Source: Pseudoxanthomonas suwonensis (GTDB lineage Bacteria; Pseudomonadota; Gammaproteobacteria; Xanthomonadales; Xanthomonadaceae). Taken from it: DNA of 64,000 nucleotides. Shown piece after piece: positions 1 to 8,046 of this stretch; position 1 is the first letter of the stretch; every line of letters starts with the position of its first letter. Location of the stretch: NCBI RefSeq assembly GCF_000972865.1, contig NZ_CP011144.1, positions 2,790,001-2,854,000 of the forward strand, given 5' to 3'. The notes beneath the pieces are model-generated. The model was not told the origin of the DNA and made no database searches. It saw nothing but the letters and a program-made list of their open reading frames with translations. The position numbers and the translations under genes are program-made.

Positions 1-29
1 CATCTGCTAAGGATCTGTTTGATGGTCAT
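1..29 (-). CDS. partial gene, N-terminal nine codons only
   Basis: Reading leftward from position 29 there is an ATG followed by eight open codons (MTIKQILSR) before the window ends. The ATG overlaps the TGA stop of the upstream flippase-like gene as ATGA, a usual arrangement for translationally coupled genes. The product cannot be identified from nine residues. By context it should be the next gene of the same polysaccharide or glycolipid cluster. The overlap geometry is seen directly; that it is a real gene is inferred. Confidence 0.55.
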
Positions 30-994
30 GCGGGTCTGCCTGGGGTGTGCGGTGACAATGCCGCTGCCGTAAGTCCGGCCATCAGGTCCAACAGGGCGGC
101 GAGCAGGCGCAGGATGGCTGTGAGGGCCATGGCTTGTGGGGCCGGTAGCCACAGGCTCGCCAGTCCGAACATGGAAAATTCCCGTATGCCGATCCCGCCG
201 GGCGCGAAGAACGCCAACACGCCGGCAGTCACTGCTACGCCGAAGGCGCCGGCGAGACCGATCGCTTCCATCTTAGGAAGCATGAAGATGTCGCTCGCCA
301 GCCAAGCGACCACGCCCGACCAGGCCAGTGCGGATGCCAGGGTGATGTACAGCGATGCCAGAAGCGGGCGGAGCGACGGCGTCAGGGCCTTGACGTCGAT
401 GGCGGCACGCAACACGCCGCGCAATGGGAGCTTCTTCAGAAGCCAATGTATTGACAGGATCGCTGACAACCCTGCCCATGGTGCGGCCGGGACAAGTCCC
501 AGCCAGATCGGATGTAAGAGTGCAGCTGCCATCAGGGCGAGCCCGGTTGCGAACACCACGGTGATCGTGCCGATCTGTTCGTAGATGCCGATGCCGAGCA
601 ATTGCGTGCGGGATTCTCCATTTCTGGAATCACTGGCCCGCGCCAAGAGCCCGAATATGCCGCCGGGGATGTACTTGCCGACAAGCAGGAGCCCGGATTG
701 CCTTAAGGCGAGCCGCCAACCCAGCATGCCACCCATGAAGGCATGGAATAGCTGCCGCCAAGCCGCTACGCCGCACAACCAAGCGGTCAGCAACAGCGTG
801 AGGATCGCTGCCGCACTGCCCGCGCTCGGGAAGCCGACTTGCTGGGGCAGGTTCGGTGCGAGTTTCCAGACGGCGAACAAACAAAGGCCAAGGCCGATCC
901 AGAGAGCCGCATATTGCAGATACTGGATGACATGGGCGTGTCTTTGCCTGTTGGACGATTGGGGCTCAGCCATCTTTGTGGTATCCGCTCCCAT
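26..994 (-). CDS. polytopic membrane protein, UPF0104 / lysylphosphatidylglycerol synthase TM-like flippase family
   Basis: A 322-aa protein made almost entirely of hydrophobic segments. The clearest are near residues 22-45, 58-76, 133-157, 160-185, 210-232, 245-270 and 285-312, so eight or so membrane spans are likely. Composition and length match the UPF0104/AglD-like inner-membrane proteins related to the flippase half of MprF. These are often found next to glycosyltransferases and are thought to move lipid-linked substrates. It follows the epimerase and glycosyltransferase genes with a 39-nt gap and overlaps the next gene by ATGA, so it belongs to that operon. The start could be at 994 or at the internal ATG at 973 (residue 8); neither has a strong ribosome binding site. 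The substrate is unknown. Confidence 0.75.
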   Translation of the reverse strand: MGADTTKMAEPQSSNRQRHAHVIQYLQYAALWIGLGLCLFAVWKLAPNLPQQVGFPSAGSAAAILTLLLTAWLCGVAAWRQLFHAFMGGMLGWRLALRQSGLLLVGKYIPGGIFGLLARASDSRNGESRTQLLGIGIYEQIGTITVVFATGLALMAAALLHPIWLGLVPAAPWAGLSAILSIHWLLKKLPLRGVLRAAIDVKALTPSLRPLLASLYITLASALAWSGVVAWLASDIFMLPKMEAIGLAGAFGVAVTAGVLAFFAPGGIGIREFSMFGLASLWLPAPQAMALTAILRLLAALLDLMAGLTAAALSPHTPGRPA

Positions 995-1033
995 ATCGAA
1001 TTGCAGTCCAACCCATTGGGGTTCCGTAGGCTC

Positions 1034-2167
1034 TCACTTCGATGGCTTGGAGTGAGTGTCGCCCCTGCATCCGAAAACTGTGGCCTGAAGGGTGTCGACG
1101 ATCAGCTTGCTTGGGGATGTGTCGCTGGGCTCCCTGAGATCCCAGGATGCGTACGCGTTCATGCGAACGAACGTGTCGGTTATCCCGTGCTCTAGGTTGG
1201 ACAGCACGATATTGTCGCCGAGGCCGTCGCCACGCTCGGTGGTTCGCCTGAGCAGCAAAGTCGGCAGGCCAAGCATCGCGGCCTCTTCCTGGTTGCTCCC
1301 TCCATCGGTGAGCAGCATGTTGCTGTGGATGAGCAGAGACACGAATTCCATGTAGTCCATGCGGTCCATGAGCTCGAGTGACGGCTTGCGCTGCAGCTGA
1401 TCGAGCCAGCCGGTAGCCATGATTTTCTCGCGCGTAGCCGGGTGCAACACGAATTTGACGGGTAGGACGTCGGAGACCCTCAGCACCAGATTCATGAGGA
1501 AGTCGAAATCGCTGGTGCTGGACAGGTTCTCGTTGCGGTGGATCGATATCACTGCGTATCCGCCACTGCCACCTTTCGTCGGCAAGGTGCCGATCGACGC
1601 GAGTGCGAGCGATAGCGAGTCCCTAAGGGTGTTCCCCGAAGTTTCGATGACCTGTCCTTTCGTCCTCGACAGGTTGTCTACAGAAGCTCGATCCGGGGCG
1701 AAGTGGATCGAAGACAGGATCGAGGTGAGTCTTCTTATGATCTCTTCCGGGAATGGGTCCAGGAGCTTTTCGGATCTGAGACCCGCTTCCACGTGGCAAA
1801 CGCGTGCCCCAATAAGGCGAATTACCAGTGCGCCCAACAGGGTAGATGCTGTGTCGCCGTGTACAACGCCCAGCTTCGTTCCCCTCCATGATCCGCCGAT
1901 CATCCGCTTAGCGGCCTGGGTCGAGAAGCCGATCAGCCATGCTGCGAAACGTTTTTTGGTGGCTGCCTCGAAGTTCGGGACAAGCACTTCGTCGGCGTCG
2001 CGCGTGCCGAAGGCTTTTTCGAGCTCGTTGAAAGTTTCGCTGTGTTGTCCGGTGTAGACGAGCCGATATGGCAATTGCCTTGCATCCATCTCGCGCAGGA
2101 TGGGTGCCGTCTTTATGAATTGGGCTTTTGTGCCGAGGATTACAAGAATCGGAGGGCTAGTCGTCAC
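1034..2167 (-). CDS. UDP-N-acetylglucosamine 2-epimerase (non-hydrolysing), WecB-like
   Basis: A 377-aa cytoplasmic enzyme with the GT-B style architecture of WecB/MnaA, which interconverts UDP-GlcNAc and UDP-ManNAc for surface polysaccharide synthesis. Visible family marks are the N-terminal VILGTKAQFIKTAP strand-loop, a VHGDTAS motif near residue 95, HVEAGLRS near 125 and, in the C-terminal nucleotide-binding half, the TDGGSNQEEAAMLGLP stretch followed by RTTERGDGLGDN. The length is normal. Its start overlaps the end of the glycosyltransferase gene by 11 nt, pointing to translational coupling. By eye this gene is less GC-rich than most of the window, as is common for exchanged O-antigen or capsule genes. 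Which ManNAc-containing polymer it serves cannot be told. Confidence 0.85.
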   Translation of the reverse strand: MTTSPPILVILGTKAQFIKTAPILREMDARQLPYRLVYTGQHSETFNELEKAFGTRDADEVLVPNFEAATKKRFAAWLIGFSTQAAKRMIGGSWRGTKLGVVHGDTASTLLGALVIRLIGARVCHVEAGLRSEKLLDPFPEEIIRRLTSILSSIHFAPDRASVDNLSRTKGQVIETSGNTLRDSLSLALASIGTLPTKGGSGGYAVISIHRNENLSSTSDFDFLMNLVLRVSDVLPVKFVLHPATREKIMATGWLDQLQRKPSLELMDRMDYMEFVSLLIHSNMLLTDGGSNQEEAAMLGLPTLLLRRTTERGDGLGDNIVLSNLEHGITDTFVRMNAYASWDLREPSDTSPSKLIVDTLQATVFGCRGDTHSKPSK

Positions 2168-3011
2168 GGCGATACGTCAGCGAAGTGATCTGCTCCGATA
2201 TCAGCCCGATCAGGAACACGATGACCGAGGCGCTGAAAAGCAGCAGGCTCATGTTGGTGAACCTGTTCTGGGTGAGGTAGGTGAACAGGTAGTAGCCCAG
2301 GCCGGTGAAGAAGAACGCCATCGCCACCGGCGCAAACAGCTTGAGTGGCGAATACAGCGTCGCGATCTTGAAGATGATCAGCAGGAACCGCACCCCGTCG
2401 CGCAGCGGCCTGATGTGGCTCTTGCCGATCCGCCTGGCCACCGGGATCGGCTCGTACGCCACCGCGTAGGCGCTGCGGAAGAAGGCCATGGTGCTGGTGG
2501 TGGGGTAGGAGAATCCGTTCGGCAGCAGGTGCAGGAATTCGCGGAACTTGCCGGCGCGGACCACGCGGAAGCCGGAGGTCAGATCCTTGACGTCGAATCC
2601 GGTCATCCGGCTGGCCAGCCAGTTGTAGAAGGCGTTGGCCGCGCCGCGGTGGACGCCGGCCTGGCCGGCCCAGTCGCGGGCGCCGACCACCATGTCGTAG
2701 CCGTGTTCCAGCCGTTCCAGCAGCCGCGGGATGCAGGCCGGGTCGTGCTGGCCGTCGGCATCCATGAACACCAGGATCTCGCCGCTGGCATGGCGGGCGC
2801 CGCGCTTGATGGCCGCGCCGTTGCCCATCGAATAGGGGCTGCTCAGGACGGTGGCGCCGTGCTCGGCCGCCACCTGGGCGGTGGCGTCGGTGGAGCCGTC
2901 GTCGACCACGATCAACTCGGCGCCAGGGGCCGTTCGCTGCAGGGCCGGGAGGGTCTTGCGCAGGCCGTCGGCCTCGTTCTTGGCAGGCAGGATGATGCTG
3001 ATGCGCGTCAA
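2157..3011 (-). CDS. family 2 glycosyltransferase, dolichyl-phosphate mannose synthase-like with C-terminal membrane pair
   Basis: A 284-aa protein. Residues 1-215 form a GT-A domain with the opening ISIILPAKNEADGL, the nucleotide-binding VVDDGSTD and the metal-binding FMDADGQHD. A DLTSGFRVV segment and the RRIGKSHIRPLRDG region are typical of polyprenyl-phosphate glycosyltransferases (DPM1/GtrB type). Two hydrophobic helices at about 225-247 and 255-278 anchor it to the inner membrane. It probably transfers a sugar from a nucleotide donor to undecaprenyl phosphate or a related lipid. It is the first gene of a minus-strand operon with the epimerase and flippase-like protein and is divergent from pilB. 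Donor and acceptor are not evident. Confidence 0.85.
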   Translation of the reverse strand: MTRISIILPAKNEADGLRKTLPALQRTAPGAELIVVDDGSTDATAQVAAEHGATVLSSPYSMGNGAAIKRGARHASGEILVFMDADGQHDPACIPRLLERLEHGYDMVVGARDWAGQAGVHRGAANAFYNWLASRMTGFDVKDLTSGFRVVRAGKFREFLHLLPNGFSYPTTSTMAFFRSAYAVAYEPIPVARRIGKSHIRPLRDGVRFLLIIFKIATLYSPLKLFAPVAMAFFFTGLGYYLFTYLTQNRFTNMSLLLFSASVIVFLIGLISEQITSLTYRRDD

Positions 3012-3161
3012 AAGGGGCTCCCCGGGCCTCGCTGACGGGCATGGTAGCCGAATGCGCCGGGCCCGACGGGCTGGCCGGTGGTTATGTGACCGATGGCAAA
3101 CCAGGCACGGCCCCCGGGGGCGCCGTTCGGCCGCCGCCGCCGGTCAGGGCGGCGCCCCGCA

Positions 3162-3176
3162 TGGCACGCACTTTGC
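3162..3176 (+). promoter_or_regulatory. sigma-54 (RpoN) promoter for pilB
   Basis: TGGCAC, five bases, then TTGC: the -24 GG (3163-3164) and -12 GC (3175-3176) elements are separated by exactly ten bases, matching the sigma-54 consensus at every invariant position. Transcription would begin near 3188, about 24 nt before the pilB ATG at 3212. Type IV pilus genes are known RpoN/PilR targets in related bacteria; control of this pilB by RpoN is inferred. Confidence 0.7.
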
Positions 3177-3211
3177 GTTATCTTTTCCACCTGGTCAGGG
3201 GAGTCGCAAGT

Positions 3212-4942
3212 ATGAGCGCCGTAGTTTCCGCCAACCTCGTCGGCATCACCGGCATCGCCCGTCGCCTGGTGCAGGACGGGGCCATGGACGAGGCGGCCGC
3301 CCGCGCGGCCATGGCCAAGGCCACCGAGGCCAAGGTGCCGCTGGCGCAATGGATCGCCGAGAAGAAGCTGGTCGCGCCGGCGCAGCTGGCCGCGGCCAAC
3401 GCGGTCGAGTTCGGCATGCCGCTGCTGGACGTCTCGGCCTTCGACCCGTCGCAGAACGCGCTGAAGCTGGTCAGCGAGGAGCTGGTGCAGAAGCATCACG
3501 TGCTGCCGCTGTTCAAGCGCGGCAACAAGTTGTTCGTCGGGACCAGCAACCCGACCCAGACCGCGGCCCTGGCCGAGCTGCAGTTCCATACCAACCTGGT
3601 GGTGGAAGCCATCCTGGTCGACGAGGACCAGATCCGCCGGACCCTGGAGCAGTGGCAGAACCTGGGTGGGCAGATCAGCGGCGACCTGGGCGAGGGCGAC
3701 GACGAGGGGCTCGACAGCCTGGATGTGACGGGTGGTGACGAGGAGGCCTCCGACTCCGGCGTCGACGCCAAGGGCGACGACACTCCCGTGGTCAAGTTCG
3801 TCAACAAGGTGCTGATCGACGCGATCCGCCGCGGCGCCTCGGACATCCATTTCGAGCCCTACGAGACCGACTATCGGGTGCGCCTGCGCGTCGACGGCCT
3901 GCTCAAGACCGTGGCCCGCGCGCCGGTCAAGCTCAATCCGCGCATCGCCGCGCGCCTGAAGGTGATGGCGCAGCTGGACATCGCCGAGAAGCGGGTGCCG
4001 CAGGACGGACGCATCAAGCTCAACCTGTCCAAGACCAAGCAGATCGACTTCCGCGTCAGCACCCTGCCGACCCTGTTCGGCGAGAAAGTGGTGCTGCGTA
4101 TCCTGGACGCCAGTGCGGCCAAGCTGGGCATCGACAAGCTGGGCTACGAGGCGGACCAGCAGAAGCTGTTCCTGGAGGCGATCCAGAAGCCGTACGGCAT
4201 GGTCCTGGTGACCGGCCCGACCGGCTCGGGCAAGACGGTGTCGCTGTACACCGCGCTGGGCATCCTCAACGACGACCTGCGCAACATCTCCACGGTCGAG
4301 GACCCGGTGGAAATCCGCCTGCCGGGTGTGAACCAGGTGCAGCAGAACGTCAAGCGCGGCATGACCTTCGCCGCGGCGCTGCGCAGCTTCCTGCGCCAGG
4401 ACCCGGACATCATCATGGTCGGCGAAATCCGCGACCTGGAGACGGCGGAGATTGCGATTAAGGCGGCGCAGACTGGCCACATGGTGCTGTCGACGCTGCA
4501 TACCAACGATGCGCCGCAGACCATCGCGCGCCTGATGAACATGGGCATCGCGCCGTACAACATCACCTCGTCGGTGACCCTGGTGATCGCCCAGCGCTTG
4601 GCACGGCGGCTGTGCTCCAAATGCAGAAAGCCGGTGGATCTGCCCGAGAACGCGCTGCTGGCCGAGGGCTTCACCGAGGCCGAGATCAAGGCGGGCGTCA
4701 CCATCTACGAGGCGGTGGGCTGCGACGAGTGCACCGAGGGCTACAAGGGCCGTACCGGCATCTACCAGGTGATGCCGATGAGCGAAGAGGTGCAGGCGAT
4801 CGTGCTGGAGGGCGGCAACGCCATGCAGATCGCCGAGGTGGCGCAGAAGGCCGGCATCCGCGACCTGCGGCAGTCGGCGCTGATGAAGTGCCGCAACGGG
4901 ATTACCAGCCTGGCCGAGATCAATCGCGTCACCAAGGATTGA
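3212..4942 (+). CDS. pilB: type IV pilus assembly ATPase PilB
   Basis: A 576-aa cytoplasmic hexameric ATPase that powers pilus extension. Residues 1-190 are the N-terminal GspE/PilB domain and the rest is the ATPase. Walker A GPTGSGKT lies at 335-342, a Walker B-like IIMVGEIRD at about 400-408, and a C-terminal zinc site has two CxxC pairs (CSKC and CDEC). The ATG at 3212 follows a GGGGAG ribosome binding site and the sigma-54 promoter; the open frame extends 57 codons further upstream, but that stretch contains the promoter and is not coding. No pilC, pilD or pilin lies beside it: on the left is a divergent glycosyltransferase and on the right a REP array. The rest of the pilus machinery must be elsewhere. 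Confidence 0.95.
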   Translation: MSAVVSANLVGITGIARRLVQDGAMDEAAARAAMAKATEAKVPLAQWIAEKKLVAPAQLAAANAVEFGMPLLDVSAFDPSQNALKLVSEELVQKHHVLPLFKRGNKLFVGTSNPTQTAALAELQFHTNLVVEAILVDEDQIRRTLEQWQNLGGQISGDLGEGDDEGLDSLDVTGGDEEASDSGVDAKGDDTPVVKFVNKVLIDAIRRGASDIHFEPYETDYRVRLRVDGLLKTVARAPVKLNPRIAARLKVMAQLDIAEKRVPQDGRIKLNLSKTKQIDFRVSTLPTLFGEKVVLRILDASAAKLGIDKLGYEADQQKLFLEAIQKPYGMVLVTGPTGSGKTVSLYTALGILNDDLRNISTVEDPVEIRLPGVNQVQQNVKRGMTFAAALRSFLRQDPDIIMVGEIRDLETAEIAIKAAQTGHMVLSTLHTNDAPQTIARLMNMGIAPYNITSSVTLVIAQRLARRLCSKCRKPVDLPENALLAEGFTEAEIKAGVTIYEAVGCDECTEGYKGRTGIYQVMPMSEEVQAIVLEGGNAMQIAEVAQKAGIRDLRQSALMKCRNGITSLAEINRVTKD

Positions 4943-4971
4943 GGGCGTACTGGAGGGCCCGGGTGCTGGGG

Positions 4972-5291
4972 GGCGATACGTCGCGTCGGCACAGGCGACT
5001 CCCTCGTGGTTGCGACGCCCCTGTCGCCGGCTGAAGCCGGCTCCTACAGAAGGCGGCGGCGCTGTGGCTGTTGTAGGAGCTGGCTTCAGCCGGCGACACG
5101 ACGCCGCCGGCACAGGCGACTCCCTCATGGTCCCGACGCCCGTGTCGCCGGCTGAACCCGGCTCCTACAGAAGGCGGTAGCGCTGTGGCTGTTGTAGGAG
5201 CTGGCTTCAGCCGGCGACACGACGCCGTCGGCACAGGCGACGCCCTCATGGTCCCGACGCCCGTGTCGCCGGCTGAAGCCAGCTCCTACAG
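4972..5291. repeat. GTAG-type REP array, three inverted-pair units, left flank of the RAYT gene
   Basis: Three units. Each has a left arm GTAGGAGC...CGGCGAC, a spacer of about 45 nt with the conserved core CAGGCGAC(T/G)CCCTC, and an inverted arm GTCGCCGGCTGAA...GCTCCTAC. The first unit has lost its left arm. The intact left arms start at 5073 and 5194, 121 nt apart. The array begins about 30 nt after the pilB stop. The gap from here to the transposase start (5292-5400) holds no other visible feature. Confidence 0.9.
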
Positions 5292-5400
5292 TCGGAGTCG
5301 GGGCCTGTTTCAGCGGCAACGTTCTGCCGTGGCGAATTCCTACATCGGTCCGCGGTATGCCCTGCTGGGTCGGGCACGTCGTCCCCGGCAACCTGTGCCC

Positions 5401-5892
5401 ATGGACATGCACGTCGAAGATCGATTCCGTGGGCATCGCGCACTGCGGCGCGGCCGGGTCTCTTTGCCGGGGCAGGTCTATCACGTCACCGTCGTGACCC
5501 GTGACCGGCGGCCCTGGTTCGCGGATTTCCATGTGGCGTGCGAGGCGGCACGCGCATTCCACCGGCCGGTTGCGCTGGCCGATGCGACGCTGCTGGCCTG
5601 GGTGCTGATGCCGGACCATGTGCACTGGCTGCTTGAACTGGGCCCGCGGGTGCCGCTTGAAATGGTGGTGTCGCGGATGAAGGCGACCAGCGGCGTGCAA
5701 GCCAACCGGATGCTGGCCCGTGCCGGCCCGTTGTGGTGCCCGGCCTTCCATGACCGGGCGCTGCGCCAGGAGGACGACCTGCGTGCGGTGGCACGGTACA
5801 TCATCGCCAATCCGCTGCGGGCGGGTTTGGCCGAGCATATCGGGGGTTACCCGTTCTGGGATTGCGTCTGGCTCCCATCCTTCTCCTTGTAG
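5401..5892 (+). CDS. REP-associated tyrosine transposase (RAYT, IS200-like Y1 domain)
   Basis: A 163-aa protein of the Y1 HUH family. The metal-binding histidines are H73 and H75 in MPDHVHWLLEL, and the likely nucleophile is Y133 in VARYIIANPLRAGL, the usual RAYT order. RAYTs bind and cleave REP hairpins carrying a GTAG foot and are thought to drive REP spread; they lack the end structure of ordinary IS200 elements. The gene sits between two REP blocks made of exactly such hairpins, so it is the obvious local partner. The ATG at 5401 is preferred because the frame further upstream runs into REP sequence. The TAG stop lies inside the GTAG foot of the next REP. Confidence 0.9.
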   Translation: MDMHVEDRFRGHRALRRGRVSLPGQVYHVTVVTRDRRPWFADFHVACEAARAFHRPVALADATLLAWVLMPDHVHWLLELGPRVPLEMVVSRMKATSGVQANRMLARAGPLWCPAFHDRALRQEDDLRAVARYIIANPLRAGLAEHIGGYPFWDCVWLPSFSL

Positions 5893-6210
5893 GAGCTGGC
5901 TTGAGCCGGCGACGCGACGCCGCGTCGGCACAGGCGACTCCCTCATGGTCCCGACGCCCGTGTCGCCGGCTGAACCCGGCTCCTACAGAAGGCGGCGGCA
6001 CAGTGGCTGTTGTAGGAGCTGGCTTCAGCCGGCGACGCGGCGCTGTCGGCACAAGCGACTTCCTCATGGTTCCGACGCCCGTGTCGCCGGCTGAACCCGG
6101 CTCCTACAGAAAGCGGCGGCATCGTGGCTGTTGTAGGAGCTGGCTTCAGCCGGCGACGCGACGCCGCTGGCACAGGAGCTCCCCTCAGATTCCCGGCCCC
6201 CATGTCGCGA
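5889..6210. repeat. GTAG-type REP array, three units, right flank of the RAYT gene
   Basis: Left arms start at 5889, 6012 and 6133. The third unit decays after its spacer and has no clean right arm. Its first GTAG contains the stop codon of the transposase. Arms and spacers match those of 4972-5291, so the transposase lies within what was probably one array. Confidence 0.9.
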
Positions 6211-6262
6211 TCATGTCGGCGTCACGCCGGTACCCGCCAGGAAGGCACTACCGGGGGGCAGG

Positions 6263-6320
6263 GCTGGCCGCGGACGCGGACTGCCGTCATGCTTTGCCGC
6301 GTCCTCCGCCTGCGGCCAGC
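6263..6320 (+). promoter_or_regulatory. long imperfect hairpin ending two bases before the ybgC start
   Basis: GCTGGCCGC (6263-6271) pairs with GCGGCCAGC (6312-6320), and the adjoining GGACGCGG (6272-6279) pairs with CCGCGTCC (6297-6304). This gives 17 base pairs with one 7-nt bulge and a 17-nt loop. The 3' arm covers the place where a ribosome binding site for ybgC (ATG 6323) should be, and no clear Shine-Dalgarno is seen there. It could damp translation of the first gene of the Tol-Pal operon. The pairing is seen; the effect is inferred. Confidence 0.5.
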
Positions 6321-6322
6321 CG

Positions 6323-6733
6323 ATGTTCAGCATTCCGATACGGGTCTACTGGGAAGATACCGACGCCGGTGGCGTGGTCTACCACGCCCGGTACGTGGCC
6401 TTCCTGGAACGGGCCCGCAGCGATGCGTTGCGGGCGCTGGGCCGGGGCCAGCAGGCGCTGCAGCAGGCCGGGCTGGTGTTCGCGGTGCACTCGATGCGGC
6501 TGGAGTTCCTGCGCCCGGCGCGGCTGGACGACCTGCTGCAGGTGACCGCGGAGGTGTCCCGGGTCGGCCGGGCCAGCGTGGTCTTCGCCCAGCGCATCCT
6601 GCGCGGCGAGGAACTGCTGCTGACCGCCGAGGTCAAGGTCGCCGCTCTGCGCGCGGCCGATTTCCGGCCATGCCCGGTCGAGGAGTCGCTGTACCAGGAA
6701 CTGAAATCGCTGCAGGACGGTCCCAAGGCGTGA
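6323..6733 (+). CDS. ybgC: Tol-Pal-associated acyl-CoA thioesterase YbgC
   Basis: A 136-aa hot-dog fold thioesterase. The start MFSIPIRVYWEDTDAGG contains the catalytic aspartate, and VVYHARYVAFLERARSDALR is the family signature that follows it. YbgC is the usual first gene of tol-pal operons and is linked to short-chain acyl-CoA and phospholipid metabolism at the inner membrane. It precedes tolQ by 76 nt. The length is normal. The unusual feature is the strong hairpin immediately ahead of the start. Confidence 0.92.
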   Translation: MFSIPIRVYWEDTDAGGVVYHARYVAFLERARSDALRALGRGQQALQQAGLVFAVHSMRLEFLRPARLDDLLQVTAEVSRVGRASVVFAQRILRGEELLLTAEVKVAALRAADFRPCPVEESLYQELKSLQDGPKA

Positions 6734-6809
6734 CCCGCCACCCCCGGAAGCCCGGGACCGGCCTGCCTCCCACAGACAGTCATTACATTAGTAAAGAGGA
6801 AACGGAAGG

Positions 6810-7577
6810 ATGACCGGATCGATCCTGGCCCTGGTGGCCACTGCGGTGGAGGTGCTGCCGCAAGAGGCGGCCGCCGCTGCCGCCGCCACCGCGGCGCACG
6901 GCGGCATCAACTACCTGGACCTGATGCTGCGCGCCAGCCTGCCGGTCAAGCTGATCGTGCTGCTGCTGCTGGCCGGGTCGCTGATCAGCTGGGTGATCAT
7001 TTTCCGCAAGCTGCGCACCTTCAAGGCCGCCGACCAGGAGGCCGACGACTTCGAAAACCGGTTCTGGTCCGGCGCCGAGCTGGGCAAGCTGTACGCGTCG
7101 GCCACCGACCGCAATCGCGTGGTCGGCGGGCTGGAGGCGATCTTCGAGGCCGGCTTCCGCGAGTTCACCCGCCTGCGCGACAAGCGCCGCCATGACGGCC
7201 GCGCCCAGTTGGAGGGCGCCCAGCGCGCCATGCGCGTGGCCTACACCCGCGAGGTCGGCCACCTGGAGCGCAATCTCGAACTGCTGGCCAACATCGGCTC
7301 GACCGCGCCCTATGTGGGCCTGGTCGGCACCGTGTTCGGGATCATGGTGACCATGCACGACATGCTCAACCAGGGCGCGCAGGTCGGCATCGCCTCGGTC
7401 GCGCCGGGCATCTCCGAGGCGCTGTTCGCCACCGCCATCGGCCTGTTCGTGGCGATCCCGGCGGTATGGGCCTTCAACCGCTACACCACGCGCGTGGACC
7501 GGCTGGCGCAGCGCTACGAGAGCTTCGCCGACGAGTTCAGCTCGATCCTGCAGCGCCAGGCCGGCGCGGACGAGTGA
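6810..7577 (+). CDS. tolQ: Tol-Pal system inner-membrane protein TolQ
   Basis: A 255-aa MotA/TolQ/ExbB family protein forming the proton channel with TolR that energises TolA. Hydrophobic segments lie at about 48-68, 160-185 and 200-223, with the large cytoplasmic loop between the first two. The conserved STAPYVGLVGTVFGIM region sits at the second span. A GGAAGG ribosome binding site precedes the ATG. The region just upstream (6770-6800) is AT-richer than its surroundings and may hold an internal promoter. TolQ rather than ExbB is chosen because tolR, tolA, tolB and pal follow in order. Confidence 0.95.
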   Translation: MTGSILALVATAVEVLPQEAAAAAAATAAHGGINYLDLMLRASLPVKLIVLLLLAGSLISWVIIFRKLRTFKAADQEADDFENRFWSGAELGKLYASATDRNRVVGGLEAIFEAGFREFTRLRDKRRHDGRAQLEGAQRAMRVAYTREVGHLERNLELLANIGSTAPYVGLVGTVFGIMVTMHDMLNQGAQVGIASVAPGISEALFATAIGLFVAIPAVWAFNRYTTRVDRLAQRYESFADEFSSILQRQAGADE

Positions 7578-7608
7578 GCTGCGACGCGGCCAGGCGCAGG
7601 AGCCCGAC

Positions 7609-8046
7609 ATGACCACGACCTTCACCCACCACAAGCGGCGCAAGCTCAAGTCCGAGATCAACGTCGTGCCGTACATCGACGTGATGCTGGTGCTGCTGAT
7701 CATTTTCATGGTCACCGCGCCGCTGCTGAGCCTGAGCGTGGACGTGGACCTGCCCAAGTCCGACGCCCGCGCGGTGGACAGCAAGAAGGACCCGGTGATC
7801 GTCACCGTCGACGCCGACGGGCGCTATTTCCTGACCCTGCAGGGCGGCAAGCCCGAGGGCATCGACGCCACCGAGCTGAGCGCGCGCCTGTCCGCCTTCG
7901 TCGCCCAGAACAAGGACGTGCCGGTGTTCGTCGCCGCGCCGGGCGGCACCGAGTACCAGAAGGTCATGGACACCATGGTGCTGGTGCAGGCCGCCGGCGT
8001 GCCGCGGGTCAGCCTGATGAGCCAGCCGGGTGGCAATGCACGCTGA
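7609..8046 (+). CDS. tolR: Tol-Pal system inner-membrane protein TolR
   Basis: A 145-aa ExbD/TolR family protein with one N-terminal membrane span (about 20-42). The stretch NVVPYIDVMLVLLIIFMVTA carries the conserved aspartate (IDVML) of the proton path. The periplasmic C-terminal domain follows. An AGGAG site lies upstream of the ATG. The end of tolR overlaps the start of tolA by 11 nt, so the two are probably translationally coupled. Confidence 0.95.
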   Translation: MTTTFTHHKRRKLKSEINVVPYIDVMLVLLIIFMVTAPLLSLSVDVDLPKSDARAVDSKKDPVIVTVDADGRYFLTLQGGKPEGIDATELSARLSAFVAQNKDVPVFVAAPGGTEYQKVMDTMVLVQAAGVPRVSLMSQPGGNAR

